From an uncultured Desulfovibrio sp. (lineage in GTDB: Bacteria; Desulfobacterota; Desulfovibrionia; Desulfovibrionales; Desulfovibrionaceae): 31,943 nt of DNA. The DNA lies in the NCBI GenBank assembly GCA_947176055.1, contig CAMWPE010000002.1, forward strand, positions 1-31,943, read 5' to 3'. The position numbers were made by a program, and so were the translations under genes. Below the pieces are notes generated by a model. That model worked only from the letters and a program-made list of their open reading frames with translations. It had not been told where the DNA came from and did no database searches. Each line of letters begins with the position of its first letter. Positions within the stretch are counted from its first letter, which is position 1. Positions 1 to 8,492 of the stretch are shown here, piece by piece.

Positions 1-1529
1 ACGAATATATGCAAAGACGCGTCCGGACACTGCCGCCGGAAGCGACGATTCGCGAATTGTCCGAAGTTATCCTTGGAGCGCGCCAGCGGCTGGCGCCCAT
101 CGTCGAGAAGGGAGAGACTATTGGGGTAGTCACTCGCACGGATCTCATTAATATCTTCGCGAGGGAATCGGGCAATATGCCCGAATCATCCCGTATGGAC
201 GCGAAACAGTGGAATGTCGCCCGGCTTATCGACGAAAGATTGAGCGAGGACAAGCGACGCATCCTTCGCCTGGCGGGCGAAATAGGCGAGAGCCTCGGGC
301 TTCCGGTATACGCGGTAGGCGGATTCGCCAGGGATCTGCTGGCCGGCTTTACCAGCCACGACATCGACCTTGTGGCCGAAAAAGACGGTCTGGCCCTGGC
401 CAGGGAGCTCGCCCGCGAACTGGGGGGCAGGGTTCGCGAGCATGAAAAATTCAAGACCGCCGTGGTCATTTACCACGACGAAACAGGCGAGGAAAGACAT
501 ATCGACGTGGCCACGGCCAGACTGGAATATTACGAATACCCCGCCGCCCTCCCCACTGTGGAGGTTTCCTCCATAAAGATGGATCTCTTTCGCCGGGATT
601 TTTCTATTAACGCCATGGCCGTGCGTCTGGACAGCGAGCATTACGGCCAGGTCGAGGACTTTTTCGGCGGGCGCCGGGATCTGAAGGACGGCCGCGTCCG
701 CGTGTTGCATACCTTGAGTTTCGTCGAGGATCCTACCCGCGCCATCCGGGCGGTGAGATTTGAACAGCGTTATAAATTCCGCATTGGGCCGGGCACCGAA
801 AAGCTCATCAAAAATATGTTGCCCATGCGCCTCCTTGAAAAACTCTCGCCCCAGCGTCTGTTTAACGAATTTCGCCTGCTTTGCGAGGAAGAGACAGCCG
901 CGGAAGCGCTGATCCGGATGGATGAAATAGGCATTCTCAAGGCGCTTAACGAGCGTCTCGTCCTCAATCCCCAGAAAAAAAATCTCCTTAAAAGGTGCAA
1001 GGAAACTCTGTCATGGTATAAAATGCTGTTTTTTGAGGAAAAATACCAGCCGTGGATCTGCTGGTTTTACGTCCTGGCCCATAATCAGAACTACGGCGAC
1101 GCGTCCGCGATTTACGACAGCCTTGGCCTGCCGCCGGGCCGAAAAAAAGAAATTACGCGCGCCCGCGAGCAAGTGCGCGCTTTAAAAAATAAACTTATAG
1201 AGTGGCAAAAGGCTTACGAACTGGGGACGGGCAAAACGAGCGAGCTCCGCCGCTTGCTCAAACCGCTTCCTCTAGAGGCTTTGCTTTACATAATGACATT
1301 CGTAAACGACATTGGCGCGGAAAAAAGCGTGTCCCGCTATATAACGACGCTTCGCCGCGAAAAGCCGGATATCACGGGCCACGATCTCGCGCGTCTAGGC
1401 TTGAAACCCGGGCCGCTCTTTTCGGAATTGCTGGAACTCGCCCTTACGGCGAAACTGGACGGAAAGGCGCCCAATTCGCGCGCGCAATTGGCTCTTGTCA
1501 AGGCAAGCCTGAAAAAAGCGGATCAGTAG
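1..1529 (+). CDS. CBS-domain / poly(A) polymerase-type tRNA nucleotidyltransferase, 5' partial
   Basis: Class II (bacterial CCA-adding / poly(A) polymerase) nucleotidyltransferase, which adds or repairs tRNA 3' ends. The frame is open to the window edge: codons before the ATG at position 9 read Glu-Tyr, so the true start is upstream. The first ~55 residues form a CBS domain ending in VVTRTDL. Counting from the ATG, the nucleotidyltransferase domain has the GGFARD motif near residues 104-109 and the catalytic DID at 118-120. RRDFSINAMA follows near 196-206 and the EDPTRAIRA RNA-binding block near 240. The C-terminal ~230 residues are helical and basic. A CBS domain directly before this fold is typical of the long DHH-CBS-PAP fusions of Desulfobacterota and Firmicutes, so a DHH/DHHA1 part probably lies outside the window. 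Whether it adds CCA, A or only C cannot be told from sequence. Confidence 0.9.
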   Translation, partial: EYMQRRVRTLPPEATIRELSEVILGARQRLAPIVEKGETIGVVTRTDLINIFARESGNMPESSRMDAKQWNVARLIDERLSEDKRRILRLAGEIGESLGLPVYAVGGFARDLLAGFTSHDIDLVAEKDGLALARELARELGGRVREHEKFKTAVVIYHDETGEERHIDVATARLEYYEYPAALPTVEVSSIKMDLFRRDFSINAMAVRLDSEHYGQVEDFFGGRRDLKDGRVRVLHTLSFVEDPTRAIRAVRFEQRYKFRIGPGTEKLIKNMLPMRLLEKLSPQRLFNEFRLLCEEETAAEALIRMDEIGILKALNERLVLNPQKKNLLKRCKETLSWYKMLFFEEKYQPWICWFYVLAHNQNYGDASAIYDSLGLPPGRKKEITRAREQVRALKNKLIEWQKAYELGTGKTSELRRLLKPLPLEALLYIMTFVNDIGAEKSVSRYITTLRREKPDITGHDLARLGLKPGPLFSELLELALTAKLDGKAPNSRAQLALVKASLKKADQ

Positions 1530-1579
1530 AGCGTTCGACGCTTGCCCGCGACGAAAAATGCGAGTAAAGTTGTCAGGCG

Positions 1580-2092
1580 ATGAAACAACTCTGGACGCCC
1601 TGGCGCATAGATTATATCCTCGGCCCAAAGCCGGATGAATGCGTTTTTTGCGTTCCCGCATACGATTCGGAGGACGAAGAGCGGCTCATTCTTTGGCGCG
1701 GGCGCCATTGCTTCGTCATCATGAACAAATTTCCTTATAACAACGGTCATATCATGGTCTGTCCGTACCGCCATGTAATGGCTCTGGAAGATCTTACGCG
1801 GGAGGAGAGCGGCGAAATTATGGAGACCATGCAAAAATGCGCCGCGATCCTCAAGGAACATTTTAATTGCGAAGGAATTAATATCGGTCTGAATCAGGGT
1901 CAGGCAGCCGGAGCAGGAGTGCGGGAGCATCTGCATTTTCATCTCGTGCCGCGTTGGAACGGAGATTCTTCTTTCATGGCCGTCATGGACGAGGTCAGGA
2001 CCATTCCCCAATATTTAAGCGAGACCTGGAAGGGACTGAAACCCCGTTTCGACGGGGCGGAAAACGACGACCCCGCGGGGACTGAACAATAA
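1580..2092 (+). CDS. HIT-family hydrolase
   Basis: A 170-residue histidine triad protein, a nucleotide-binding hydrolase or transferase family acting on dinucleoside polyphosphates or nucleotide adducts. The HIT signature HLHFHLVPRW places the triad at H117, H119 and H121. The upstream stretch NIGLNQGQAAGAGVREHLH is the usual nucleotide-binding lead-in, and the N-terminal LWTPWRIDYI block resembles the Ap4A-phosphorylase-like branch. A CVFC pair near residues 17-20 could hold a metal, as seen in some branch members. It lies 50 nt after the nucleotidyltransferase and 24 nt before the LapA-like gene, so it is probably co-transcribed with both. The exact substrate cannot be assigned. The ribosome binding site is weak, but the start aligns with the family's usual N-terminus. 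Confidence 0.9.
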   Translation: MKQLWTPWRIDYILGPKPDECVFCVPAYDSEDEERLILWRGRHCFVIMNKFPYNNGHIMVCPYRHVMALEDLTREESGEIMETMQKCAAILKEHFNCEGINIGLNQGQAAGAGVREHLHFHLVPRWNGDSSFMAVMDEVRTIPQYLSETWKGLKPRFDGAENDDPAGTEQ

Positions 2093-2116
2093 AGCGATTC
2101 CAAAGGAGCGGAAAAT

Positions 2117-2506
2117 ATGCGCTATATTAAAATTCTCTTGATCGCGGCCTTTTTCTTCCTCGCCATGGTTTTCTTTTTCCAGAATCAGGTTCCCCTGTCC
2201 CAGGACATCACCCTGACCTTTAATCTTTTCTTTATCCCGACCATGACGGCGATTCCGTTGCCATTCTATTTCATTGTAGTGGCCGCGTTCGTCCTCGGCT
2301 GTATCCTCACCCTGTTCATGCTCGCCTGGGACAGACTTTCCATTGGTCACAAGTATAACAAGGGCCGCAGAAGAATCGAGCGTATGGAAAAGAAGATTAA
2401 AGATCTTGAAGACAAGCTGAATGTCCAGAACGAAAAAACCGCTTCCGGCGATCATTCCGTAAACCTGGCCAAACAGGACGACTCGCCCGAACACCATGCC
2501 CTGTAG
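2117..2506 (+). CDS. LapA-domain (DUF1049-like) inner-membrane protein
   Basis: A 129-residue protein with two hydrophobic helices, about residues 4-21 and 49-76, joined by a short loop. A basic, charged coiled coil follows (about 85-110, rich in K/R/E). This is the LapA/YciS (DUF1049) architecture, whose best-studied member works with LapB in lipopolysaccharide assembly control. The start has a good ribosome binding site (AAAGGAGCGG, then ATG). It sits between the HIT gene and mutS, and no lapB is visible. The LPS role is carried over from the family and is not shown by the sequence. Confidence 0.75.
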   Translation: MRYIKILLIAAFFFLAMVFFFQNQVPLSQDITLTFNLFFIPTMTAIPLPFYFIVVAAFVLGCILTLFMLAWDRLSIGHKYNKGRRRIERMEKKIKDLEDKLNVQNEKTASGDHSVNLAKQDDSPEHHAL

Positions 2507-2538
2507 ATTCGCGTCGCGCCAGGCGACCGCGTCATGAC

Positions 2539-5130
2539 ATGAGCGATGATCAAGCGAAACTGACGCCCGTCCTGAATCAATACAAGAGCGTCAAAAAACA
2601 GTATCCCGACGCTCTGCTGTTTTTCAGGATGGGTGATTTTTACGAGCTTTTTTTCGATGACGCCCGCGTAGCTTCCGCGGAATTGCAACTCGCCCTTACC
2701 TCCCGCAATAAAAACGATCCCAATTTCGTTCCCATGTGCGGGTTCCCCTGGCACGCCGCGCAACCCTATCTGACGCAACTGCTCGAAAAAGGCTATAACG
2801 TTGCCATTTGCGAGCAAATCGGCGATCCCAAAACGACCAAAGGCATTGTCGAGCGGGCCGTCACCCGCGTTGTGACTCCCGCAACAGCCCTCGATGACGC
2901 CGCTCTGGGCGCGAAAACGCATAATTATCTGGGCGCGGTGTGCATGGGTTTGCATTCTTGCGGTTTTGTCTGGGCCGATATCTCCACAGGCCAGTGGTCC
3001 GGACTCGAGTTCAAGCGTCAGAGCGATATGTGGACATGGGTAGGGAAACTCGCGCCGCGCGAACTGCTCATCCCCGACGGCCAGCAGGCGCCAGCGACGC
3101 TTGTTCAGGCCGGAATACGGGTCGTTCATCAACCCGCCGTCAATTTCGAGCTAAAGCGCGGCCTCGAGCGCGTTCTCGAAGTCCAGGAAGTTCGCGAAGC
3201 GGGAGCGCTGGGGCTCGATGACAAACCCTCCCTGACCAGGGCCTGCGGCGCGCTGATCGCTTATATTCAGCAAACTCAGGTAACCCAACCCGTCCGTCTG
3301 TTGCCATTCAAGCCGATGGATCTGGGCAAACGGTTAATTATCGATGATCTCACCGAAAAAAATCTCGAAATTTTCGTCAGGTTAAACGGACAGAAAGGCA
3401 AGGGGACACTGCGCGAAGTCATCGACGAAACCCTCACTCCCATGGGCGGGAGGCTCATGGAGGACATGTTGCGCCATCCATGGCGGGACATAAAGAGAAT
3501 CAGTCAAATTCAGGAAAGCGCGGCGTGGCTGATGGCCAACGACGACATCCGCGAATCCTTGCGGACGATCCTCGCGGATCTGAGGGATCTGGAGCGGATC
3601 ATAACGCGGATTATCCTGAACAGGGGATCTTTCCGCGATTTGTTGGCACTGCGACAGAGCGCGGAGCAATTGCCGCGCTTGAAAGACTTGCTGACAGCGG
3701 ACGACGCCATGGCTTCCGGATTGCGGCGCGCGGGCTCGCTTATGGACGATCTTTCCGATTGCGCGGAGCTTCTGCGCTCGGCTCTTGCCGATTCTGAAGC
3801 GGAAGGCGCCGGCGGCATGTTCCGCTCCGGATATTGCGCGTCTCTTGACGAGCAAATCGAGCTCGCGGAGCATGGCGAAAACAAGTTGCGGGAACTTCTG
3901 GAAACGGAGCGACAAAAAACGGGAATTACCCGTCTGAAACTAGGTTATAACCGCGTGTTCGGTTATTTTTTCGAAGCTCCCCGCTCCGGTTTGAGCAAAG
4001 AGCTCCCGGAGCGTTTCGTAAGACGGCAAACGCTGGCCAACGGCGAGAGATTCGCCACAGAAGAGTTGAAACAGCTCGAAGACGATATTCTTCAAGCCGG
4101 CGAACGACGCAAAGAGCTGGAAAACGAACTTTTTCTCAATTTGCTTGAGCATGTCGGGGCGCAAAAAGAGAGAGTTTTGCAGACGGCGGATTTGGTCGCG
4201 CAGATCGATTATTGGCAGTCCCTGGCCCATGTCGCAAGGCGCGACGGCTGGGTCATGCCTGAATTGACAGAGGAAAACGAAATTCATATCCGCGAGGGGC
4301 GGCATCCGGTAATCGAAAATATCGTCGGCCAGGCTAATTTTGTCGCCAACGATTTTCATATGGACAAAAATCGCGGAACCTGCCTGATTACAGGACCAAA
4401 TATGGCGGGCAAATCGACCATTCTACGGCAGGTAGCCATTATCGTCCTCCTGGCACAAATGGGCTCCGCGGTTCCGGCGTCAGCCGCCGTTATCGGCGTT
4501 GTCGACCGTCTATTTTCCCGGGTGGGAGCTTCCGACAACATAGCGCAAGGTCAGTCGACCTTCATGGTCGAAATGATGGAGACAGCCCGTATCCTGCGGC
4601 AGGCTGGAAAGAGGAGCCTGATTATATTGGACGAAATCGGCAGAGGCACCAGCACTTACGACGGCATGGCGCTGGCATGGGCCATTCTCGAGAATCTTGC
4701 GGAGCGTCCTTTCCTCCGCGCGATTTTCGCCACGCATTATCATGAGCTTACTTCGCTGGAAAATCGCATTCCCGGTCTCTTCAATATGAATGTCGCCGTG
4801 GGCGATTACGACAGCAAGGAAATCATCTTTCTGCACCGGTTGATGCCCGGTCCCGCGGATCGGAGCTACGGCGTGGAAGTCGCGCGTCTGGCGGGCGTTC
4901 CGCCGCGGGTGGTGCAAAGAGCGCGAGAAATTTTAAAGAGTCTGGAGCGGACGCGCGCTCGGCAAGCCATCTCCAACCTGATTCTGCCAGGGTGCGAAAC
5001 GACGGCTGAAAGCGCGAAAAACAAGGTCCTCGATGAACTGGGCGCTCTCGATCCCGCCGCTCTGGACGGCGAAAAAGCGCTGGCGCTTATAAACGGCTGG
5101 CGCGATTCGCTTCGCAAGGCGCGCGAATAA
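2539..5130 (+). CDS. mutS: DNA mismatch repair protein MutS
   Basis: An 863-residue MutS, the usual length, which recognises mismatches and drives MutL-dependent repair. The N-terminal mismatch-binding domain carries the Phe-X-Glu wedge at F34-Y35-E36 (GDFYELF). Connector, lever and clamp domains occupy roughly residues 130-570. The ABC-type ATPase has Walker A GPNMAGKS near 617-624, Walker B DEIGRGTSTYDG near 698-709 and the ATHYHEL switch near 735. The C-terminal ~60 residues are a dimer/tetramer tail. Another ATG 5 nt upstream reads ATG-ACA-TGA and cannot be used, so the ATG at 2539 is chosen. No mutL is in the window. Confidence 0.98.
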   Translation: MSDDQAKLTPVLNQYKSVKKQYPDALLFFRMGDFYELFFDDARVASAELQLALTSRNKNDPNFVPMCGFPWHAAQPYLTQLLEKGYNVAICEQIGDPKTTKGIVERAVTRVVTPATALDDAALGAKTHNYLGAVCMGLHSCGFVWADISTGQWSGLEFKRQSDMWTWVGKLAPRELLIPDGQQAPATLVQAGIRVVHQPAVNFELKRGLERVLEVQEVREAGALGLDDKPSLTRACGALIAYIQQTQVTQPVRLLPFKPMDLGKRLIIDDLTEKNLEIFVRLNGQKGKGTLREVIDETLTPMGGRLMEDMLRHPWRDIKRISQIQESAAWLMANDDIRESLRTILADLRDLERIITRIILNRGSFRDLLALRQSAEQLPRLKDLLTADDAMASGLRRAGSLMDDLSDCAELLRSALADSEAEGAGGMFRSGYCASLDEQIELAEHGENKLRELLETERQKTGITRLKLGYNRVFGYFFEAPRSGLSKELPERFVRRQTLANGERFATEELKQLEDDILQAGERRKELENELFLNLLEHVGAQKERVLQTADLVAQIDYWQSLAHVARRDGWVMPELTEENEIHIREGRHPVIENIVGQANFVANDFHMDKNRGTCLITGPNMAGKSTILRQVAIIVLLAQMGSAVPASAAVIGVVDRLFSRVGASDNIAQGQSTFMVEMMETARILRQAGKRSLIILDEIGRGTSTYDGMALAWAILENLAERPFLRAIFATHYHELTSLENRIPGLFNMNVAVGDYDSKEIIFLHRLMPGPADRSYGVEVARLAGVPPRVVQRAREILKSLERTRARQAISNLILPGCETTAESAKNKVLDELGALDPAALDGEKALALINGWRDSLRKARE

Positions 5131-5175
5131 AACGCGCGGCAACGCCGGTTTCCGACCGGAATCGCGAGAAAATTC

Positions 5176-5568
5176 ATGTTAAACGCGCTGACCATAATAG
5201 CGGAGCAAAGAATCGCCGACGCCATTCGCGACGGAGAGTTTGACAATCTGCCCGGCGCCGGAAAACCGTTGCCCATCGAAGATTTAAACGCCGTTCCGGA
5301 AGAGTTTCGAATGGCTTACAAGATCCTGAAAAACGCCGGTTACGCGCCGCCCGAAATTCAGGAGAGAAAAGAAATGAGTCGCCTCGCGGATTTGCTTGAC
5401 GGCTCGCCCGACGAACAGACGCGACTCAAGAGCATGACGCGATTGCGTTTTTTGCTTGAAAAAATTAATTCTGGCAAAAACGCCGGCCTCGCGGAAAGGG
5501 ACGAGTATTATCAAAAAATCCTCGCCCGTCTGGAGAGGGAAGAAAGAAAAAACTCGCCCGGGCGATAA
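5176..5568 (+). CDS. DUF1992 (DnaJC28-like) domain protein
   Basis: A 130-residue cytosolic protein with the conserved core of the DnaJ-homologue subfamily C member 28 domain (DUF1992). The core is seen as AEQRIADAIRDGEFDNLPGAGKPL (residues 9-32) and a later block AYKILKNAGYAPPE (around 48-61). No J domain (HPD motif) is present, as is usual for bacterial members, and the function is not established. A charged helical C-terminus ends in basic residues. It follows mutS by 45 nt on the same strand and may be co-transcribed; a short CCGGT/ACCGG hairpin in that gap has no T-tract. Confidence 0.85.
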   Translation: MLNALTIIAEQRIADAIRDGEFDNLPGAGKPLPIEDLNAVPEEFRMAYKILKNAGYAPPEIQERKEMSRLADLLDGSPDEQTRLKSMTRLRFLLEKINSGKNAGLAERDEYYQKILARLEREERKNSPGR

Positions 5569-5739
5569 TTAACGCTTCGCTAATGGATATCCGCGCCTGG
5601 AGAGACTCGCGCCGGAGAGCCTCGCCTCCGCGAAATAGGGGTATCTGGCGCGAGGACCAGAAAATGAAAACGCCGCGTTTAAACGACGCAAGCGCTGGAA
5701 AACGCGCCGAAAGAGAGGCTATACGGCGAAAAAGCGCGG

Positions 5740-6033
5740 CTATTTTTTCTTTTTGCGGCTACTGACGGGAACCTTTTTTACCAGGATACCCTTGGTTTCA
5801 AAGCGCGTAAGATCATCCTTGCCAAGAAACATTTTCAATTCGTTGGCGAACTCTTCCTGACTTACCAGCTTGCAGGCTTTTTCTTTCATGATCTCATGCT
5901 GGCGGATTTGATTGAGATTATATTTCTTCATGAGAGCCCGCTCAAATTCGGCGTCGGTATAGTAAAGCTGATTATCAAGTATATAGTAGGTTTCCTGTTT
6001 CTCTTCGTTTGTAAATCTGCAATTCTGGGCCAT
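5740..6033 (-). CDS. Small conserved-looking protein of unknown function, 97 aa
   Basis: I do not recognise this protein. The start at 6033 is chosen because AAAGGAGA lies just upstream of the ATG on the minus strand. The longer reading up to 6201 lacks a ribosome binding site and has a poor N-terminus. The protein is charged and mostly helical, with a short segment rich in Tyr (YYILDNQLYYT, about residues 16-26) and a Lys-rich tail ending SSRKKKK. No signal peptide or membrane segment is seen. It is transcribed away from hypB and towards the 5569-5739 gap, with no clear terminator. Confidence 0.7.
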   Translation of the reverse strand: MAQNCRFTNEEKQETYYILDNQLYYTDAEFERALMKKYNLNQIRQHEIMKEKACKLVSQEEFANELKMFLGKDDLTRFETKGILVKKVPVSSRKKKK

Positions 6034-6436
6034 GCGTATCTCCTTTAACCGGCGTCCGGACGCGCCGGACGGGATCATCCCGTTTTCGCGTTCCGCGAAG
6101 CCTTCGTTCCGGGTTCTTAGCAAGATTCGCTTGAATTTATACCTTCGCGAAACAAATTCGCCGAGGGAAGGCCGAGCTTTTCCGGACCCGCAATATTTCA
6201 TGCTCCCCGGACAGTATAATAAGCAAATAATTTAAATCTTTCAACGACCGGCGCGGGTTGTCCGTCAAAATTGTCGCGGCGACTCTCTCAAATTAAGACG
6301 CGTCCGCGTATAGTAAAGAATGGAGGCGCGAATCTGGCCGCCGTCGCCGTTCTTGCTCTTTTCGCGCGGACGGGATATTTTCCGTTCGCGAACCTATTTC
6401 AATATCCAGACGCGGATAAGCCGCCGGAGAGAAAAA
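6034..6436. other. 403-nt divergent intergenic region (small gene / hypB)
   Basis: No convincing gene is seen. On the plus strand a frame runs into hypB without a ribosome binding site until the TTG at 6437. A TATAAT hexamer occurs at 6215-6220 (+), but no matching -35 is found 16-18 nt upstream, so it is not called as a promoter. The stretch probably carries the divergent promoters of the flanking genes. Confidence 0.4.
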
Positions 6437-7096
6437 TTGGAAATACCCATAGTAAAAAATATTCTGGAAGCCAATGAAAAAATGGCTGATCAGATCCGCG
6501 AAGATCTCAAAAAAAGGGGAATTCTCGTCCAAAACCTAATCAGCTCCCCGGGCGCGGGCAAAACCACCCTCCTCGAGCGGACGCTGACAGATCTGAAAGA
6601 CGAATTCAATATGGCGGTCATCGAAGGCGATCTGCAAACCGACAACGACGCCCGGCGCGTGGCGGCGACCGGCGCGCGAACCGCCCAGATCAACACGGAG
6701 GGCGGGTGCCATCTAAACAGCGCGATGATCCGTGCCGCGCTGGACAAAATAGACCTCGAAGGCGTCGACATCCTCTTTATCGAAAATGTGGGAAACCTTG
6801 TCTGCCCCGTGGAATTCGACTGCGGCGAAGACGCAAAAATCGCGCTTTTAAGCGTCGCGGAGGGAGACGACAAACCGGAAAAATATCCTTTGCTCTTTCA
6901 TCTGGCCAAAGCCATGATCCTCAATAAAACAGACCTGCTCCCCCATGTCGATTTCGATACGGACCGGGCCGCCGCTTTCGCGCGCAAGCTGAATGGAGAT
7001 CTTGATATATTCGAAGTTTCCTGCAGGACTGGCGACGGTCTGCGAGGCTGGTACGACTGGTTGCGCGACGCGAGGCAGGCCAAAAAAAGAGCCTAA
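6437..7096 (+). CDS. hypB: Hydrogenase/urease nickel incorporation GTPase HypB
   Basis: SIMIBI-class GTPase that helps load nickel into [NiFe]-hydrogenase, normally with HypA. The start is taken as TTG at 6437: GGAGA lies 6 nt upstream, and the resulting N-terminus MEIPIVKNILEANEK matches the family; the protein is then 219 aa. The Walker A/P-loop is SSPGAGKTT (residues 36-44). The metal-site region shows GGCHLN, followed by ENVGNLVCP and the guanine-recognition NKTD. The N-terminal Cys motif of E. coli HypB and the His-rich stretch of other HypBs are both absent, so this form probably cannot store nickel. No hypA, hypC-F or hydrogenase gene is near it. It converges on and overlaps by 4 nt the secreted-protein gene ending at 7093. 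Confidence 0.93.
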   Translation: MEIPIVKNILEANEKMADQIREDLKKRGILVQNLISSPGAGKTTLLERTLTDLKDEFNMAVIEGDLQTDNDARRVAATGARTAQINTEGGCHLNSAMIRAALDKIDLEGVDILFIENVGNLVCPVEFDCGEDAKIALLSVAEGDDKPEKYPLLFHLAKAMILNKTDLLPHVDFDTDRAAAFARKLNGDLDIFEVSCRTGDGLRGWYDWLRDARQAKKRA

Positions 7097-8082
7097 TTAA
7101 TATCGCTTCCCGGCGTCCGGACCGGACTTTCGGCTTCGCCCTTGTAGGCGGCCACGTCGACCAACAGGATTCCCGACGCGGGGCGCAGGTTAATAGAGAA
7201 CAGTTGCACGTCCCGCGCGGGCGCGTCTCCGTCATTGAGCGCGGGCAGGAGGCTGGCGGGAGCCAGCATGATACTCGCGTCAGGCTCCGCGTCCGCCGGA
7301 TTGGGGCGCGGCGCCCCGCTTTTCGCGAAATTCTTCACCGCTTCCAGTAGAACCTTTTCGTTTTCTTTGGCGTCTCCGGTCGAGAAATCGATATCCCGTC
7401 CGGGGAATTCCGCCTGCCACGGGACATAACCTTTTTTAAGCAAATACGAGAGCGCGCGCTCCAAATCCTCCAAGGAGAAGGGTCTGCGCAATTCCAAATG
7501 CTCAAGGAGTGTGTCGCTTCCGACCGGACCGTCGCGAGCGGGGGCCAGCCGCGCGGCCCAGGTCAGGCCGGCGAAGCCCAGACCGGCGATGAGCGCGCCA
7601 TTGTCATCCGTAGGCGTGTCCGGCGCGAGAAGCTCGCATACGTCTTTCATCGGCATCAACGGATGAAAACTCTCGAGCGAGCATACTGGCCTGTCGCCCT
7701 TTCCCGGAACGATCCCCTTTATATATCCGACGATCCGGCTCGTATTGCCATCTTTAGCTACAATCTCCAGAGCCGGGGGGTCGCTAAAAACCAGCTTGTC
7801 CGCGTCCGCCAGATCAACATCCGGAAAGACGCGAAATTCGAGCCCCGTGTCCGCGCGCAAGCTGGCCCGGCAGTCGGGATTTTCCACATCCGCGCTCGCG
7901 CCGGGACTTAAATCCAGACGGATAAAGAACTTCCGGTCGCCGCTTTCGGGCGAAACCTGAATGTTCATAATATCCGTATTAGTAGAGTTGACAATTTTGA
8001 GCGGGGAGGCGAAGGAGAGAGCCGGATAGGCCGCGAATGCAAAAAAAAGAAAAAAAATTGAAACTCGCCGTCGCGTCGTCAT
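7093..8082 (-). CDS. Secreted/periplasmic protein of unknown function
   Basis: I do not recognise this 329-residue protein. The N-terminus is a clear Sec signal peptide: MTTRRR, a hydrophobic core of Phe/Leu/Ala, and a probable cleavage after SFA near residue 25. The mature protein opens with a beta-rich region (SPLKIVNSTNTDIMNI). A more helical region follows around 195-270, where LLEHLELRRPFSLEDLERAL resembles a ligand- or peptide-binding helical pair, and the C-terminus is acidic. AGGAA precedes the ATG at a usable distance. It is downstream of the M23 peptidase and the 74-aa gene on the same strand, so an envelope role is likely. The 3' end overlaps hypB by 4 nt. Confidence 0.75.
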   Translation of the reverse strand: MTTRRRVSIFFLFFAFAAYPALSFASPLKIVNSTNTDIMNIQVSPESGDRKFFIRLDLSPGASADVENPDCRASLRADTGLEFRVFPDVDLADADKLVFSDPPALEIVAKDGNTSRIVGYIKGIVPGKGDRPVCSLESFHPLMPMKDVCELLAPDTPTDDNGALIAGLGFAGLTWAARLAPARDGPVGSDTLLEHLELRRPFSLEDLERALSYLLKKGYVPWQAEFPGRDIDFSTGDAKENEKVLLEAVKNFAKSGAPRPNPADAEPDASIMLAPASLLPALNDGDAPARDVQLFSINLRPASGILLVDVAAYKGEAESPVRTPGSDIN

Positions 8083-8267
8083 ATCTTGTTCCTCATTCCA
8101 TCGATCGAGACATCCCGCCGACGCGCGCGAAGAGCCGACCAGCCATTGTTCCCTTCGCCGCCGGAAAACGCGCCGACATTTTTATATTGTCGCGAATCCG
8201 CGCCGACGACGGAGCAAGCCCGTTTTCCGGCGAAGCGCGGCTTTATAGCGCGGGATTAAAAACGGCG

Positions 8268-8492
8268 TCAGACATCGGATCCAACTATCAGGCCGGTTTC
8301 GCGCATATTTTCCGCGACGGCGCGAAACTGGCTTTGCATAAAAGATTGAACGCTTTCTTCGGATTCCAGTTGCGGTTTCCCCGCGAGAGGATCGCTTACG
8401 ACGCTGGGCAGAAACACGATGGCCATGCCGTCTTGCGGCGGCGTGTCCTGGATATAGTCCAATCCTCCCCAGATGGGGTTAAATATAATCAT
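8268..8492 (-). CDS. Small protein (74 aa) translationally coupled to the M23 peptidase
   Basis: I do not recognise this protein. Its ATG overlaps the TGA of the upstream peptidase gene in an ATGA arrangement (8489-8492), the main evidence that it is real. It has no signal peptide or membrane helix. The N-terminus is hydrophobic (MIIFNPIWGGLDYI) and the C-terminal half is a likely amphipathic helix (EESVQSFMQSQFRAVAENMRE). Coupling suggests equal production with the peptidase, for example as a cytosolic partner, but this is inference. A gap of 185 nt separates it from the secreted-protein gene. Confidence 0.6.
   Translation of the reverse strand: MIIFNPIWGGLDYIQDTPPQDGMAIVFLPSVVSDPLAGKPQLESEESVQSFMQSQFRAVAENMRETGLIVGSDV

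Noticed and set aside
5583..5765. 60-aa open frame on plus after the DUF1992 gene
   Set aside because: Arg-rich, low-complexity translation with no ribosome binding site, ending over the 3' end of the small minus-strand gene. It looks like chance reading of noncoding DNA.
6034..6201. Longer N-terminus (153 aa) for the small gene ending at 5740
   Set aside because: A clear AAAGGAGA sits directly before the internal ATG at 6033, and the added 56 residues are not protein-like.
6215..6220. TATAAT as the hypB promoter
   Set aside because: No -35-like hexamer at 16-18 nt upstream, and it lies more than 200 nt from the hypB start.
6320..6436. Longer N-terminus for HypB
   Set aside because: No ribosome binding site and no family resemblance before residue MEIP; the TTG at 6437 fits both.
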